A DNA stretch of 64,000 nt. Origin: Macrothele yani (taxonomy: Eukaryota > Arthropoda > Arachnida > Araneae > Macrothelidae). Below the pieces are notes generated by a model. The model was not told the origin of the DNA. It worked only from the letters and a program-made list of their open reading frames with translations, and did not search any database. The stretch spans positions 120,044,270 to 120,108,269 of the forward strand of contig CM076995.1 in NCBI GenBank assembly GCA_039090855.1. Direction: 5' to 3'. This document shows, one piece after another, positions 1 through 11,770 of this stretch; positions within the stretch are counted from its first letter, which is position 1; each line of letters begins with the position of its first letter. A program made the position numbers and the translations under genes.

Positions 1-95
1 GATAGCAAAACCAGATTTATTGTACACATAACAACGGATACAAAGATGAAACGATTGAGCTTACAGGCCCGTGCGATTTGCGGAACACACAGACA

Positions 96-1136
96 CCAAT
101 AGTTCGTGGGGCCCCCATGGCTGCCAATAACGGCCACTACACGCCACGGCATCGAACGAAAGAGGCTTTGGATGTGGACTTGGGGTATGTCGGTCCAGGC
201 TTCTTCCACACGTTGCCACAGTTCATCAGCCGTAGCCGCGGGTGGTGCTTGCCGGGCCACTCGGTTGCCGATCAGCGACCAGACGCGTTCGATTGGAGAC
301 ATATCGGGAGAACAGGCTGGTCACGGAAGCAGTGACACCTGGTGGGCCGTGAAGAATTGTTGCACGATGCGTGCCACGCGCGGGCGCGCATTGTCCTGTT
401 GAAACGTGGCCGCTGGCAAGTCCTGCAGGTAAGGGAGGACTACAGGCTCCAAAACGTCGGAGATGTAGCGATGGCTGTTGAGTGTACCGGCGATGAGTAC
501 CAGAGGGGTGCGGATGTCATATCCAATTGCGCCCCAAACCATAACGCCAGGAGACGGACCGGTATGGCGATGCATAATGCAGGCGTCATACAGTCTCTCC
601 CCGCGGTGCCGCCACACGTTGATCCGACCATCGTGGTGTTGCAAGCAGAAGCAGGATTCGTCGAAGATGACAATGTCGTGGAATTCCGTAGTCCAGGTGA
701 GGCGTTCAACGGCCCACTGCCGCCGCACTCTCCAGTGGTGTAACTTCAATGGTAATCGGAGCAATGGGCGCCGTGCAACAAGTCCCCGCTCATGCAGACG
801 ACGTCGAAAGATACGTGCTGACACAGGTTGTTGCGCAACACACCCTAATTCCTGCGCTAACGTTCGTGATGTGGCGGTACGAGCCGTCAATGCCCGCCTC
901 ACAACATGCCGGTTCTCTCGTTCGGTGGTGTGCCGCGGCTCTGGCAATCGCTCGCGTCGGTCCGTCCGTTCCTCCTGCACCCACCGAATCCATACTCGCC
1001 TCACTGTGACTGGGTGTCGTCCTACACGGGCGCCGATGTCTCTGTACGATAAACCGCTGTCGCAATAAGCCACTATTCGTCCTCTGTCGAACTCCGAAAC
1101 GTGCTGGAATGACTGCCGTATTCTGCGACGAGGCAT
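96..1136 (-). pseudogene. Tc1-like DDE transposase, family A, left copy
   Basis: This is the cut-and-paste transposase of the surrounding element. I chose the start MPRRRIRQ at 1136 because the right copy begins identically. An N-terminal paired helix-turn-helix region (EFDRGRIVAY, then HPVTVRRVW) precedes the catalytic core. The three acidic residues are visible: FDESCF, FQQDNARP, and SPDMSPIE on the far side of a stop, with 34 residues between the second Asp and the Glu (DD34E, the Tc1 spacing). There are two lesions. A Trp codon has become TGA just before PACSPDMS (about 321), and the normal stop after GGPTNY reads TGG. Otherwise the frame is open for about 270 codons, so the copy is lightly decayed. 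It is certain as a family member and not functional as it stands. Confidence 0.88.
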
Positions 1137-1251
1137 CCGGAAGCTTCCCACGCACAGGTCCGGCAGCACAATACACTTCCAATACTTACTCCCCACCTTC
1201 TGTGCACCCTTTTTATAGTGCTTCTCGGTGGCGTGTCGGGCGCACATGATT

Positions 1252-1787
1252 TGTAACGTATACTCTATATTCACTTTCCTTTTGATTTTACTATCTCTGG
1301 TTATTTTATTTTACTATGTAAATTATCTTCCTACTGAACGGAATATTATTTCACCCGCTGAATGAGATCTGGCAATGAGTGTAAGTCATGACGTGGTGGT
1401 AGCTCGTATATAGGCGCGTTCATCGAGAAGGGTGGTGTGCTGTTGCGTTGGAGTTGAGTGTGGTTGGTGTAGTTGGTGTGTTGCGTTGCAGTGTGTTGTT
1501 ATGTAGTAGTGATATATGAGTGCCTTAGTTGACCAGGAGTCATCATAATAAACAAGTTGTTCTGTAAGTTCAGTCTTTTTCAATTCTTAGTTTTGTCAGA
1601 CCTCTGTCTGGCTGTTAGGTTTATGACTTTGATTACTTAATATAAATAACCAGCGTTGAGACTTTGTTTAAGTTCATAATTAACGAGTAACAACACCCTT
1701 TTGGGAATTCATTATTTTGAAGCGTAGAGCATTATTCATTCATAATAATTAGCTTAGCAAAAAGATAAACAAAGCTAATTCATTATA
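1252..1787 (+). mobile_element. Probable solo LTR inserted in Tc1-like family A
   Basis: Relative to the uninterrupted copy at 61009, this is an insert of about 535 bp. It is flanked by the direct repeat GATT(TG) at 1248-1253 and 1788-1793; the TG is shared with the insert's own start, so the duplication is 4-6 bp. The insert begins TGTAACG. It carries a TATA box (TATATAG, 1407-1413) and an AATAAA signal (1547-1552) in promoter-to-polyadenylation order on the plus strand, as in an LTR. It has no coding sequence. Family unknown; a Ty3-type or BEL-type LTR would fit the short duplication. Confidence 0.7.
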
Positions 1788-1908
1788 GATTTGCATATGC
1801 CGTGCAATGCTAATCGTTTGCATGTCCTCTCGCGGGCGACGCATGCCGCGAATTTCAGGCCAATCGGATGCTTCCTTCTTGGTGTTGCATTTTGGGTGGC
1901 CAGCAGTG

Positions 1909-2169
1909 CATATATATACGCAACGGGAACAGTCCTCAACATAATTAGCGTGATCTCTGAGAGTAGTCAACATAATCCAAAATTTGATTGGATATTGTAG
2001 TTGTTAGAGTCATAGAGTTATCTGCACAGGAATTCCTCCGGGAACAATGGTGGGTATAATCAGGGAGGGCCAATTAGCAAGGAAGCGGTATGAGTTCCTG
2101 TGTGTTATCGTTGCACACCCTATCCCCGAAAGAATGAATGAAAATGCTTTCTGTAAATGTTTTTTGACA
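1909..2169. other. Spacer between the family-A end and the Penelope-like element
   Basis: No supported feature. It may hold the decayed 3' part of the Penelope-like element on the minus strand, but I could not recognise a GIY-YIG domain in it. Confidence 0.4.
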
Positions 2170-2986
2170 CCAGAGATGAGCTGATGAATATGGAATAATT
2201 GACGTACACGAATCCGATTTCCTGAATACTGAAAGTCACTTGGTTAGAACAAGGGTTACAGACCAACCATTAATCTAAAAAGGCTAAAGTGTTGTTGTCC
2301 TCAATTTCAACTGCAAAATCAATTGACTCATATTGACTGCACATTTGAGAAACGAATACGTCAAGGTCCTCTCTTGAATGGGGTCAAAACACTAGCACAT
2401 CGTCTATGTACCTCGTATATAGTAATGGTCTGTAGTCAGATTCTCTTAGGACCTTTTCTTCTAAATTCTGCATAATAACTTCTGCTAGAATTGGGGACAG
2501 GGGTGATCCCATCGGGGCCCCTCCTGTTTGTCTATAAGAACCTGATTGTACTTGAAATAGGTCCTCCTGTATATTAGCTTAAGAGCCTCCATTACATTTA
2601 CCTCCGAATCGGACGCTATCCCCATAGAAGTTAGCTTGTCTCTTATAATATCATGAACCAACTCCACCGGAACACTGGGAAAGAGAGAAGTGACGTCCAA
2701 TGATACTAATATGCAACGCAGGTTCATGTTATTAACAGATTTTATTCTGTCGTCGATTACCTGTTGAGTACTGGACACTGAATATCTTGAGGCCGCTGTT
2801 AATGGTTTTAAGTATTTAGCTATAGCACTTTCTAGAGGCCTAGTTTGACATGTTCTGGCCGATACCAAGGGGCAGATTGGGTGGCCATCTTTGTGTAACT
2901 TCAATTGTCCAAATAGTTCAGGGACTCTTGGCCCAGAAACCGAAGTAAGAGCTGAATGATTTTTAATATGGCTTATTACTGTTATA

Positions 2987-4412
2987 CACTGACGGAAACA
3001 AAAATCCCAACACCAAGAAGGGGTTGTGTTAGATAAACGACAGTTGGTAGGCGGTGAGAGTACATCTGTAAGATGACGTCTATGCAAATTTCGCGCTCGG
3101 CGCATACGTGTGGCGCTAGTAGCGCCCCTCGGAACATGCAAAGCAGGTTTGCTGTAAATACGCGCTGTAACGTTGGTGAGCGTTAGTTATCATTGAGATT
3201 CGACGTAGTGTGTTGATGTTAGTCAAGAATGCCTTTAAGAAGACGAAGAAGCCATTATCAACAGCTCAAGGAGTTTGAACGAGGTCGTGTAATAGGGCTA
3301 CGAGAAGGTGGATTTTCTTTCCGCAATATTGCAGAACGACTTGGCAGGAATGTAGCCACTGTGCATGATTGTTGGCAGCGGTGGTCAGGGGAAGGTACTG
3401 CCTCAAGAAGACCGGGTTCTGGCCGGCCACGTGGCACTACTGAGAGGGAAGACCACCGTGTACGGCGTATGGCCGTGGCGCATCGTACCGCGTCTGCGGC
3501 AGCAATTCAAGCTGCAGTTGCCACCACAGTGACACAACAAACTGTTACAAATCGGTTACTTGAAGGACAGCTCCGAGCCAGACGCCCTGTAGCGTGCATT
3601 CTACTTACTCCAAACCACTGCCGTTTGCGCGTCAGTGGCGTCAAGCTAGAGCTCATTGGAAGACGGAGTGGAGATCTGTTGTGTTTTCTGATGAAAGCCG
3701 GTTCTGCCTGGGTGCCAGTGATGGCCGTGTGTTGGTTAGAAGGAGGCCAGGTGAGCGCCTGCAACCAACCTGTCTGCGGCCGAGACACACTGGACCTACA
3801 CCTGGAGTTATGGTCTGGGGAGCAATTTCCTATGACAACAGGAGCACTCTCGTGGTTATCCCACGCACTCTGACGGCACAGTTGTACGTCGGTCTGGTGA
3901 TTCAACCTGTTGTGCTGCCATTCATGAACAGCATTCCAGGGGTGTTTTCCAACAGGATAACGCTCGCCCGCATACCGCTGTTGTAACCCAACATGCTCTA
4001 CAGAGTGTCGACATGTTGCCGTGGCCTGCTAGATCACCATAACTTTCACCAATCGAGCACGTATGGGACATCATTGGACGACAACTCCAGCGTCACCCCC
4101 AACCAGCATTAACCGTCCCTGTATTGACCGACCAAGTGCAACAGGCATGGAACTCCATCCCACAAACTGACATCCAGCACCTGTACGACACAATGCATGA
4201 ACGTTTGCGTGCTTGCATTCAACATTCTGGCGGTTACACCAGTTATTAATGTACCAGCATTTCAAATTTAAAATGGCTCTTCTCGCGCTTACAATAAGCT
4301 GTGATCTTGAAACCTTAATCGGTTAAATATGTTACCTATACAAATGTATTGCAGCCATTTCATTCCTCTACAACTATTTTTTCGTGGTGTTGGGATTTTT
4401 TTTCCGTCAGTG
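2987..4412 (+). mobile_element. Tc1-like DNA transposon B, inserted in Penelope-like element
   Basis: Inverted terminal repeats of about 30 bp begin CACTGACGGAAA at 2987 and end TTTCCGTCAGTG at 4412. TA dinucleotides flank both ends (2985-2986 and 4413-4414). Both outside sequences belong to one Penelope reading frame, which fixes the insertion to the base. Length is 1426 bp, normal for Tc1. Confidence 0.95.
3229..4249 (+). pseudogene. Tc1-like DDE transposase of element B
   Basis: Starts MPLRRRRSHYQQ at 3229 and ends GGYTSY-stop at 4249. The N-terminal helix-turn-helix is clear (FERGRVIGLREGG, IAERLGRNVATV), followed by a GRPRGTTERED linker. A frameshift occurs near 3595, after which the core continues in another frame with VVFSDESRFCLG and GVMVWGAISYDNRS. 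A second shift near 3945 precedes QQDNARPHT. A TAA stop lies inside SPxLSPIEHVWD near 4038. All three catalytic acidic residues survive, so the decay is by frame breaks rather than loss of the active site. Confidence 0.88.
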
Positions 4413-5235
4413 TAGATGCTGCAGTGGGATCTTTGCAAATAACCTGGTGTGGTATCTTTTGAATCGCAAGTAGCATTTTGAAGACATACTCTTCTCGATT
4501 CAAAATAATTATGCTGGCAGATTTATCTGCAGAAATTGTGGCAATGTTCTTGTTCTTGCGCAATAATTGTAGTTGTTCTTGCTCAATCTCAAAGATTGTT
4601 TTAACCTGGTGCTTTTTAGCAGATTGGGTTGCTTTTATGATATTACTCATTTCGTACCTAGATTGTTCCTGTTCGTCTAGGGGAAGATTTTTAACAATAT
4701 TTTCTACCTGCGGTATGAGATCAAACTTGTTAAGCTTAGATGGCGGATAAGCAAATGTTCTACCCCTGTTGAGGGCTCTTATCTGGTTCTCATTCAAAGT
4801 TATGTCACTAAGATTCATGAAACGAGGCTTACCGTTTCCAGCAGGATGACCTGGGCAATGGCGTCGAACACCTTTCTTGGTTAGAAGTTCTTGAGATACC
4901 AAGTTCCTAAGTTTATGAGTATGTCTAGCATTGTACCTTGAAACTTCATAATCTATGGATGACAGGAGCACAGCAAGAGATATATCAAAAAGCAAAAGAT
5001 TTACCACCGTAGCAGTCCAAAGCCAAGAGCTGTAAGATTTCCCGTGCAGATAATCCAAGAGTCCCAAAAAGTATATTCAAAAATATTTGGTACAATCAAT
5101 CATTAATATCTTATTATTTTTAAAAATGCTTTAAAAAAAGGTTTCGTCTATTTTAGAGTTTTAAATTTATCAAAAAATTGGCGATACCAACGAGGGGCGG
5201 GGGGTAGAGGGGCTCGAGCACCGCCTACCTTATGG

Positions 5236-5885
5236 GCACCCTTGCATGAAGATTTTGCGACTGATGGAGAAAAGCTGGAGGTAATATCCGATACCTACAT
5301 TTACCTTGGACAACAGATATCAAGCAAAGGTCACATTGATGAGGAAATTAATCGGCGTATGAAACTTTGGTGGAGAGCTTTTGGAAGAATCAGTACAATT
5401 TTCAAGAGCAATATGCCATTATGTCTTAAAAGGAAAGTATTTAATCAGTGCGTCCTTCCAGTTCTTACGTATGGAGCAGAGACATGAACCTTAACTAAAA
5501 AATGCATAGAAAGACTGTTGACAACTGAAAGAGCATCGAGAGATGCATACTTGGTGTAACCAGGAAAGATAAGAAGAGGAACTCGTGGATAAGGAAAATG
5601 ACAAGAGTGGGAGACATGATGATCAGAGTAAAGTCTCTGAAGTGGCAATGTGATGGACATGTTGCCAGAAGAACGGACCACTGATGGACAACAGAACTTT
5701 TAAACTGGATTCCAAGGCACAGAAAAAGACCTAGAAGAAGACCACATGGAAGGTGGATGGATGAAATTCGAAGGCATGCCGGAGTAACACGGAGGAGACA
5801 GGCTCAAGACAGACCGCTGTGGAAGAAACTTGGGGAGACCTTCATCCAGCAGTGGGTTGATAATGGTTGACGATGAAGATGATGA
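5236..5885 (+). pseudogene. 3' part of a LINE reverse transcriptase (RTE-like endonuclease-reverse transcriptase)
   Basis: The protein text is the C-terminal part of a widespread invertebrate LINE ORF: ISDTYIYLGQQISSKGHIDEEINRR, WRAFGRISTIFKS, then CLKRKVFNQCVLPVLTYGAET. After a stop at 5487 the same protein continues in broken frames (rounds of KRNTW-like, GHVARR-like and RRWMDEIRRHAG-like text) to about 5870. Only the region after the palm is present, which suggests 5' truncation during target-primed insertion. The same family recurs at 17462-17516, 47098-47290 and 48411-48905. RTE-like is my reading of the motifs; other LINE clades share this tail. Confidence 0.75.
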
Positions 5886-6950
5886 TATATGTAACATCCT
5901 ATTAATGTCACAATTCGGGACGATGAAAAGTCTCGCTAATACTGGAATAATCCAAATCGTCACAATAGAGTAATGTTATATTAAGCGCAATAAGAGGGGT
6001 ATAATTTTGGCCTTGGGTTCTTCAACTAGCACCTTCATGCTCTTCTTCCACTCTCCAAGAAATTTTGCATCCCACGTCACCCGCCATAACCTTAGGCCAA
6101 TAGAACGCAGGTTGGCTTCCGACTTGGCATTGGTGCCGGGCTTTCCGAAAGTTCTACGGAAATCTAGAGCTTCGGAGAACGGATAAGACTGTCATCTTCT
6201 TACGAGAGTGGAGTCCCTCGAGTGGCCTAGTTGTTAGAGTAACCGCCATAACCACACGACCGCGGGACCTTTTGCATGTAGGCCGAGTCTGACCGAACAT
6301 CTGCTGCGCACCGGATGGGTACGCTAATCCGCCGGCTCCGAAGAATTGGACTCCCTACCACAAAGAAAGCCAACCATCCATCCCGGAAGCACCCGCTCCA
6401 ACACCGCAGCCTGGAAGCCTCCCACTAACATCCGCTGTAGTACCGCAGCCTGGAAGCCTTCCACTAGCACCCCGAAGCCGGCACCAAGACCTATCCTCGC
6501 TGCATCTGTGCTCCTAGGATTAATCCAATGCAACTTCGCTCTATACGCAGCATAAAAGTCCCATGGGACATAGGTAGTTTTGTCTCAAACCTCCCTGTTA
6601 TTGGCGCAACCACACTGGAAATTACTGGCTGACTCCTCGAAAGGCACGAGAGTGAAGACAGTTCGCGAGTCATCTTGATCACGGCGTCAAAAGTGAAGAC
6701 AAATACAAATTCAAGAATATGTCGAAAACGAGACATCCGATTGTAAAGATTTTCAGAGAAATTGCAAGAGGAAACGTTAAGTGACGTACCTAAGCAACAT
6801 TGTGCCAGCTCCTATGGAATATGAAAATGAAGACCGTACGTCATCGAGCTGGCAGGCACATGAACTTGATAAACGTTGTTCTGAACGGAGTACGGCAATT
6901 GAAGCTCGAGTTGGACTGCTAGTGGAAGAATGACTCCACATCATCGCTTA
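5886..6950. other. Non-coding stretch with a short tandem repeat
   Basis: No gene recognised. At about 6400-6470 a unit of about 45 bp is repeated twice; each begins ACCGCAGCCTGGAAGCCT. Open frames in this stretch are short and show no known domain. Confidence 0.5.
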
Positions 6951-7135
6951 AAGATCTTTCCCGATAGAGAGCGATCGGTGGACTGGAAGAAAGACATTAG
7001 CAAGCTGAGGTAGCAAGACGGCTGAAAGTGTCAAGGCAAGTGGATTCACAATATCTTTAGACAGTTCCAGGAAACCGGAACGATGTGTAGAAGGCAAGGA
7101 GGTTAGAAGAAGAGCAGGTGAAGGGACCCGTTTTG

Positions 7136-9240
7136 AGTGAAGCCAAAACAGATCAGCTTTTCTGTCCTCTTTCTGAGGTGGTGGGAGTCTGAGCTGCGAG
7201 AGTTCGGGAACGTGACGTCACTTCCTGTGGCTTAAGCAGTTTTGCTTAGCGCATGCAAACCAAGGATGGAAAGAAGGAATATTTCGGACTTCTTATTTCT
7301 TAACATTAGGCTTTTGTTTATATTTTAAACATGGTTGCTTGCACATGGGCAGTATGCATGGTTACTTGCCCATGGGCAGTAAGTAACCATCCGCACTATG
7401 CACTTCCGCTCAAAAAATCATTATTTTGTTCAATTTTTTAAAGAAATACCAACACATATTTTCCTGTTTGTTCTAGAAGTTTTTTATTATGGGAATAAAT
7501 ATTTCAGCCTCAAATTTTTTCATGCCTGTATCGGTAGAGTAAGGGCCCGAAAAACTCGTTCAAAATCGCGATTTCCTCATAGAGATATACAGGAAATTCT
7601 TAGGTTGGGCGCATTGGCGTAGTCAGCTGATAAAAAGTGGCGTCACGCCAGAAGCACAGGGAGAGGGGCTGTTGCCACCTCCTCTTACTTTTTTTTTTTT
7701 TTTTTTTGATTGGAGGTTTAACGACCACCGTGAGCAACTCAATGGGCTATAAGCAGTCGCCCGTCCCTAATTTAGGGTCACTGGTTCCAGGGAAGGGAGA
7801 GAGCCAGTGCCGTAAGACAAACACAACATCCATGCCTCACCGGGATTCGAACCCAGACCCCTTTCGGACGAATGATCAGAGGCCATTGCTTTAGACTACT
7901 GAGCCACCGGGGCGGCCCTCTTACTTCTAACCTCCTTGGTAGAAGGACGGGACAAGGACACTCACGAGTGACAAGCAGGCCGTAGCTAGTGCTAAATTCT
8001 AGGGGAGGCTACAAAATCAAAATTTTTAGATACTTTCACAAATTAATTTTAACCTATGTTAGAGGTTAAAACATTATATCATATTATATTATTTTAGAAT
8101 TTATTGAAAAATTAAAAGCACAACAATACTTTTTTAAGATATATGTTTATCCCTAGTGTATCTTTTTTTTTTTTTGATGCCCTTAATGCACGAAGTGTAG
8201 AGGTAGCATCGGGATTTTTTTTTCAGGATGAAATGATTCCAAAACTGTATCACTGATAGAGACGAAATTTGATATTTCCAAGCTTTGTTAAAAAAATGGA
8301 TATTGTTTAAATTGGACAAAATTATCATTCATAAATAATGTGAAACTGTTGTTCGTGTCGTCCAGGCTAGGCGATTAAAAAAAAATGTTTGGACACAATG
8401 TTTTTAAAAATTCTAAAGGAAAATCATTCAAGGACGACAAAAAATAACATACTGATAAATTTTTATATGGTAAGTAATTAATTAACTACTAAAAGAAAGC
8501 TGTATTAACCGAAAACTACAAAATCTAATTTATTCAACGGAGAAGCATGTTTTGTTTTCGAGCTGATACAAGAACCTGCAAATATCATTATCTAATAATG
8601 GTATGTTTTGCCTTATGTTTCTGTTGTGTCTAAACTTCTGGGGCATGTAGATTTTCGTCCTTTCACGCCATGACTAGGTATAAATATATCGATTGCATGT
8701 ACTGGTTCCACACTGCGTAGTGCCCCGTAGTTTGAAGTGTATGACGTGATTTCTAGCGTTTGTGTTCCACTGATTCATATTTTTGCGTTTTAACGTCGAC
8801 ATTTGTTTGGTCCTAAACTTTTCCAGCGGATCTCACTGAATGCAAAGCGTTTCGAAATTAGTTATTTTGTAATAAATACGGGAAATAAATCATGGATCGT
8901 GTACGATTGAAAAAATTTATAAAGGCACAAATTGATCTACGAATTGCATTGTTGTATCTCTAACCAGCTCCTGTACGGATATGTTCTTGACTCAGCTGAT
9001 TTACAGGCTTTCCTCTCAGTCATATTGATATATAGTGCTATACTACCCATCTCTCAAGTATTTTTTGTCCTTTGATATCCAGTGTAGTAATTCAGTTGTC
9101 CAACGGTGGTCAGTTTTTAAGTGTAATACTAAAATTCTTTTCTATATATTTTTTTCCAAATATGTCATGTGTTAATTATTATAACTTTCGAAGAGTCTTT
9201 CCTAGGGGAGGCTGAGTCTCCCCTGGCAGCCCCTAAGCTA
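7136..9240. other. Insert inside transposase C; partly hAT-like ends, one SINE
   Basis: Apart from the SINE at 7691-7916 this is AT-rich non-coding DNA. At 7637 the text AGTGGCGTCACGCCAG resembles a hAT terminus, and near 9225-9245 the text CCCCTAAGCTAAGGCCATGG resembles the opposite one. No clear 8-bp target duplication was seen, so a non-autonomous hAT is only a guess. The short string CTAGGGGAGGCT occurs at about 8000 and again near 9203. Confidence 0.35.
7691..7916 (-). mobile_element. tRNA-derived SINE, copy 1
   Basis: On the minus strand it starts with a tRNA-like head (box A region GTGGCTCAGTAG, box B GGTTCGAATCC), continues with a fixed body (CCCTAAATTAGGGACGGGCGA, split in the data only by mutation) and ends in an A-run. 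The direct repeat CCTCTTACTT flanks it at 7681-7690 and 7917-7926. The unbroken duplication and close match to other copies suggest a fairly young insertion. Confidence 0.93.
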
Positions 9241-10158
9241 AGGCCATGGCTACAAGTCAAGACGAACGGCATTTGTCTCTAACAGCAAGCCGAGGGAATC
9301 AGCGAGGTAACTCTTGCAGGATCTCTGCTCTGCTACGGGAACCGCGACATCGAGGCAAATAGTTAACAAGGACTAAACGAGAGAGGTCTATATCCAGGAA
9401 AGCCAATGGTCTGTATTCCACTCTCCGTATCTTACAGAAGGGTACACCTGAACTGAGCTTGACATCACACATGAACCTCTGATCAATGGGCCTGTGTTCT
9501 TTTCAGTGACGCGGTATAGCCTAAAAATGGATTCTCGACGTGTACACATTTGGAGAGAAACGGGAAGCCGAAATCTTCCCTCCAACATTAAGGACATTGA
9601 CCACTACGGTGGTGGAGGACTTTTGGTTTGGGCTGACATCATGTTGGATGGACATGTACACCGCTTCACGTGTTTCAAGGAAACACCCTCTGACTGCTGC
9701 ACTCTACAGGGAATCCTATGTACGTCTTTTCAGGGGAGCTATTGGCCGCCACTTCCTTTTTATGGACGATAACGCCCGTTCCAATAGGGCCCGCTTAGTC
9801 AACGAATATGTGGAGGAGGATATTTACAGGCTGCAGTGGCCCGCGAGATCTCCGGACTTGAACCCGATATATCATGTCTGAGATGCCCTGGGAAGAGAAC
9901 TTGCAAGCCGGATGCTCCTCCCAGAATTCTCCTGCTGCTCCGGTGCTTCTTGGTGGAGGAGTGGCAGTTAATGCCCCAAACGTTCAGTCACAGCCTTATA
10001 AACAGCATCAGTGCTCGTTGTGCGAGCTGCATCTCTACTCGGGGTCATCATACCCTTTTAGCCCCTCAAAATCCGCGCCGCTTGCTAGATCACTTTTGGA
10101 CTGCCATATTGTCATTCGCATGCTTCCTCATCATGCGGTGATGGCATTCTTTTTCCAG

Positions 10159-10990
10159 TGGCGACGCCAGCCACTCAGGACTGGGTGGGCTATTAGGGAG
10201 GCACAAACTTTGAAATTCTAGGCAGAAATTTTGGCAAAAAATTCCGTTCATGTAGATTTTACCGGACGTAAATAATGTTATCCCTAGCCCGTAAAAAAGT
10301 TTTCAGGTGCATACTGTACGTAGTATTTATTAAACGTATGTAGTATGGGAACCATAGATATACAAATCTCTCTATGGCAAGTTACTATTTCTTCGCAATT
10401 TTAGCTTACGTCGTTTTTTCTTTTGTCATAAAGCTGTTTACGAATTTTAGTTTGTAACCTGACATGAAATATCTATTCCTCTCTCCCATCTTTTAAAACT
10501 ATAATTATAAAAATGGCGTGTTTGTACTATTTTTACAGAAATTTGCTTAACGGACTCCCTCCAATGCCCAAAAGTGAAAACACTAAATTTAACAAAAAAT
10601 CCTTATTATATTGCAAAATTTCTGTGAATTCAGGAAATTCACGCACGTTTATCCAAGTTTTCTAAAACCTTCGACGGTTGCTCTTCCTATGTGCTCTAAC
10701 TGCTAAAATATTGGGGAGGGGGCATCCCGGACCACTCGTAGCGTCGCGCCTGCTGTTGTGCATCGCAGTATTATCGACACAGTATGTCCATACCAACTGT
10801 CATTAAACCCTGTCGTGTGGATTTTGCGGTTATTTATGATCTTGTTTCTGTCACGTTAATTTTGGACACCAGTGTATTACACCTTTTATATAAATTGATA
10901 TGAGAAATTTTGTACCTGGCTCTGATATAATTTTTTAAATATTATTAATATTTCCTTAAGATTTATAGATTTTCCAGGCTAATATCTGGA
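10159..10990 (+). other. Possible hAT left end and non-coding leader
   Basis: The text CAGTGGCGACGCCAGCC at 10159 looks like a hAT terminal repeat and points toward the decayed hAT N-terminus at 11039. A possible partner, reading CAGAGGCGACTTTAG on the minus strand, lies near 14200. No matching 8-bp duplication was found at the two places. The rest is AT-rich without coding features. Confidence 0.35.
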
Positions 10991-11038
10991 ACTACCACTT
11001 GACCCCCAAAAAATAACTAAGTACTGTCTAAACTAAGT

Positions 11039-11770
11039 ATGACCCCAAAAAGAGTAATCAGGAGCACACATTCGGAATGGGAAGCACAACAGAAAGCTAC
11101 GAAAAGCTTTGAATTTTTTTTCAAAGTAGCTGGATCATCTAAAAAATGGTTTGATAAAGACGAAGAGTTTCAGGACTCTACAAATTTTGAATTAGAATCA
11201 TCTTTGGCTTTAGTTCACAAAGAAACTAAAGACAATTCGGCCGAAGCAATAAATAATCAGAATGTTGGTACACAGTCTGCTTATCATGATACCTCGTCAT
11301 CCTGCCTGTACGATACAGATGATAAGGCATTGCAGCCCAAAACTAAATTCTACATTTACGGATATTGCTGTAATTTCAGGACTACCTGAAATTGAGGATA
11401 TGAAATTTCCTTTAGATAAGAATAAACGTCAAATTCGCCAAAAAGACTTTGAGATAAGAGCACTATAAGACAGTGGGGAAGAAATAAAGCCCAGATGGCT
11501 GATTTACTCAAAAACTTCAGGCCGTGTATATATTGTTTTTGCTGTAAACTTTTTCTAAGCGCAAAATCGCGAACTTCTGAACAGGTTTTCGCGATTGAAG
11601 GTACACGAGTGTTCATTTGAAGGGGAAACAAAAGCCAGTTCACATGACATCGTCTCCTGTTTAGATGAGAGCAAAGGAAAAGCCAGTTAACTGCAGGTAT
11701 AGACGCTTCACATCAGCAAATAACAAACCAAGAAATTGGTTACTGGAGAGATGTTTTCTAGAAAGACCAA
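11039..11770 (+). pseudogene. N-terminal part of a hAT (ZMYM1-like) transposase
   Basis: An open frame of 116 codons starts MTPKRVIRSTHSEWEAQ. After a frameshift near 11370 the text becomes ISGLPEIEDMKFPLDKNKRQIRQKDFEIRAL, then DSGEEIKPRWLIYSKTSGRVY and a cysteine cluster readable as CFCCKLFS. This order (acidic leader, WLxYS, CFxC) is the TTF-type zinc finger that opens ZMYM1-like hAT transposases. The catalytic part is absent; Tc1-like D begins shortly downstream. The match to the larger hAT at 17391-25067 is in domain order rather than near identity. Confidence 0.55.

Larger units (their letters stand above)
1..1908 (-). mobile_element. Tc1-like DNA transposon, family A, left copy (3' end cut by window start)
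   Basis: This is the same family as the copy at 61009-62424, in the opposite orientation. Its outer end (1860-1908) reads, on the minus strand, CACTGCTGGCCACCC and continues with the sub-terminal sequence found at 61009. The first bases of the window match the 3' end of the right copy, so about 55 bp of this copy, including its other terminal repeat, lie outside the window. A solo LTR (1252-1787) interrupts the region between terminal repeat and transposase. The dinucleotide outside the end is CA rather than TA, so one side of the target duplication appears mutated. Confidence 0.88.
2170..5067 (-). pseudogene. Penelope-like element reverse transcriptase, split by Tc1-like element B
   Basis: The product of an intact copy would reverse-transcribe the element. 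The N-terminal part (5067-4415) has the conserved Penelope linker (NLSDITLNENQIRALNRG, then ISADKSASIIILNREEY and KDPTAAS). The palm region follows below 2986: LFGQLKLHKDG, RPLESAIAKYL, LVSLDVTSLFPSVP. A one-base frameshift near 2515 precedes the GSPLSP block, and a YIDD catalytic box lies at about 2400-2415, followed by a stop in place of Trp. The frame of the two halves agrees across the B insertion once B and one TA are ignored. No C-terminal GIY-YIG nuclease is visible downstream. The element is dead. Family assignment is firm; the outer limits are approximate. Confidence 0.85.
6955..10085 (+). pseudogene. Tc1-like transposase C, opened by a 2.1-kb insert
   Basis: The gene lies in two blocks. 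The first (about 6990-7130) holds the helix-turn-helix in broken frames (ARRLKVSRQ, IFRQFQETGT). The second begins near 9245 with the segment that normally follows the linker, then RVHIWRETGSRNLPSN, HYGGGGLLVWADIMLDG, FLFMDDNARSNRARLV and WPARSPDLNPIYHV, and ends near 10075 with HxRGHHTLL-like text. The intervening 7136-9240 is foreign. The third catalytic residue is replaced: NPI-E-H has become NPI-Y-H, followed at once by a stop. At least three frameshifts occur. I found no terminal repeats, so the element's limits are not defined. Confidence 0.75.

Noticed and set aside
6215..6275. tRNA-like box A (TGGCCTAGTTGTTAG) suggesting another tRNA-derived repeat
   Set aside because: No acceptable box B at the right distance and no stems; too weak to list as a feature.
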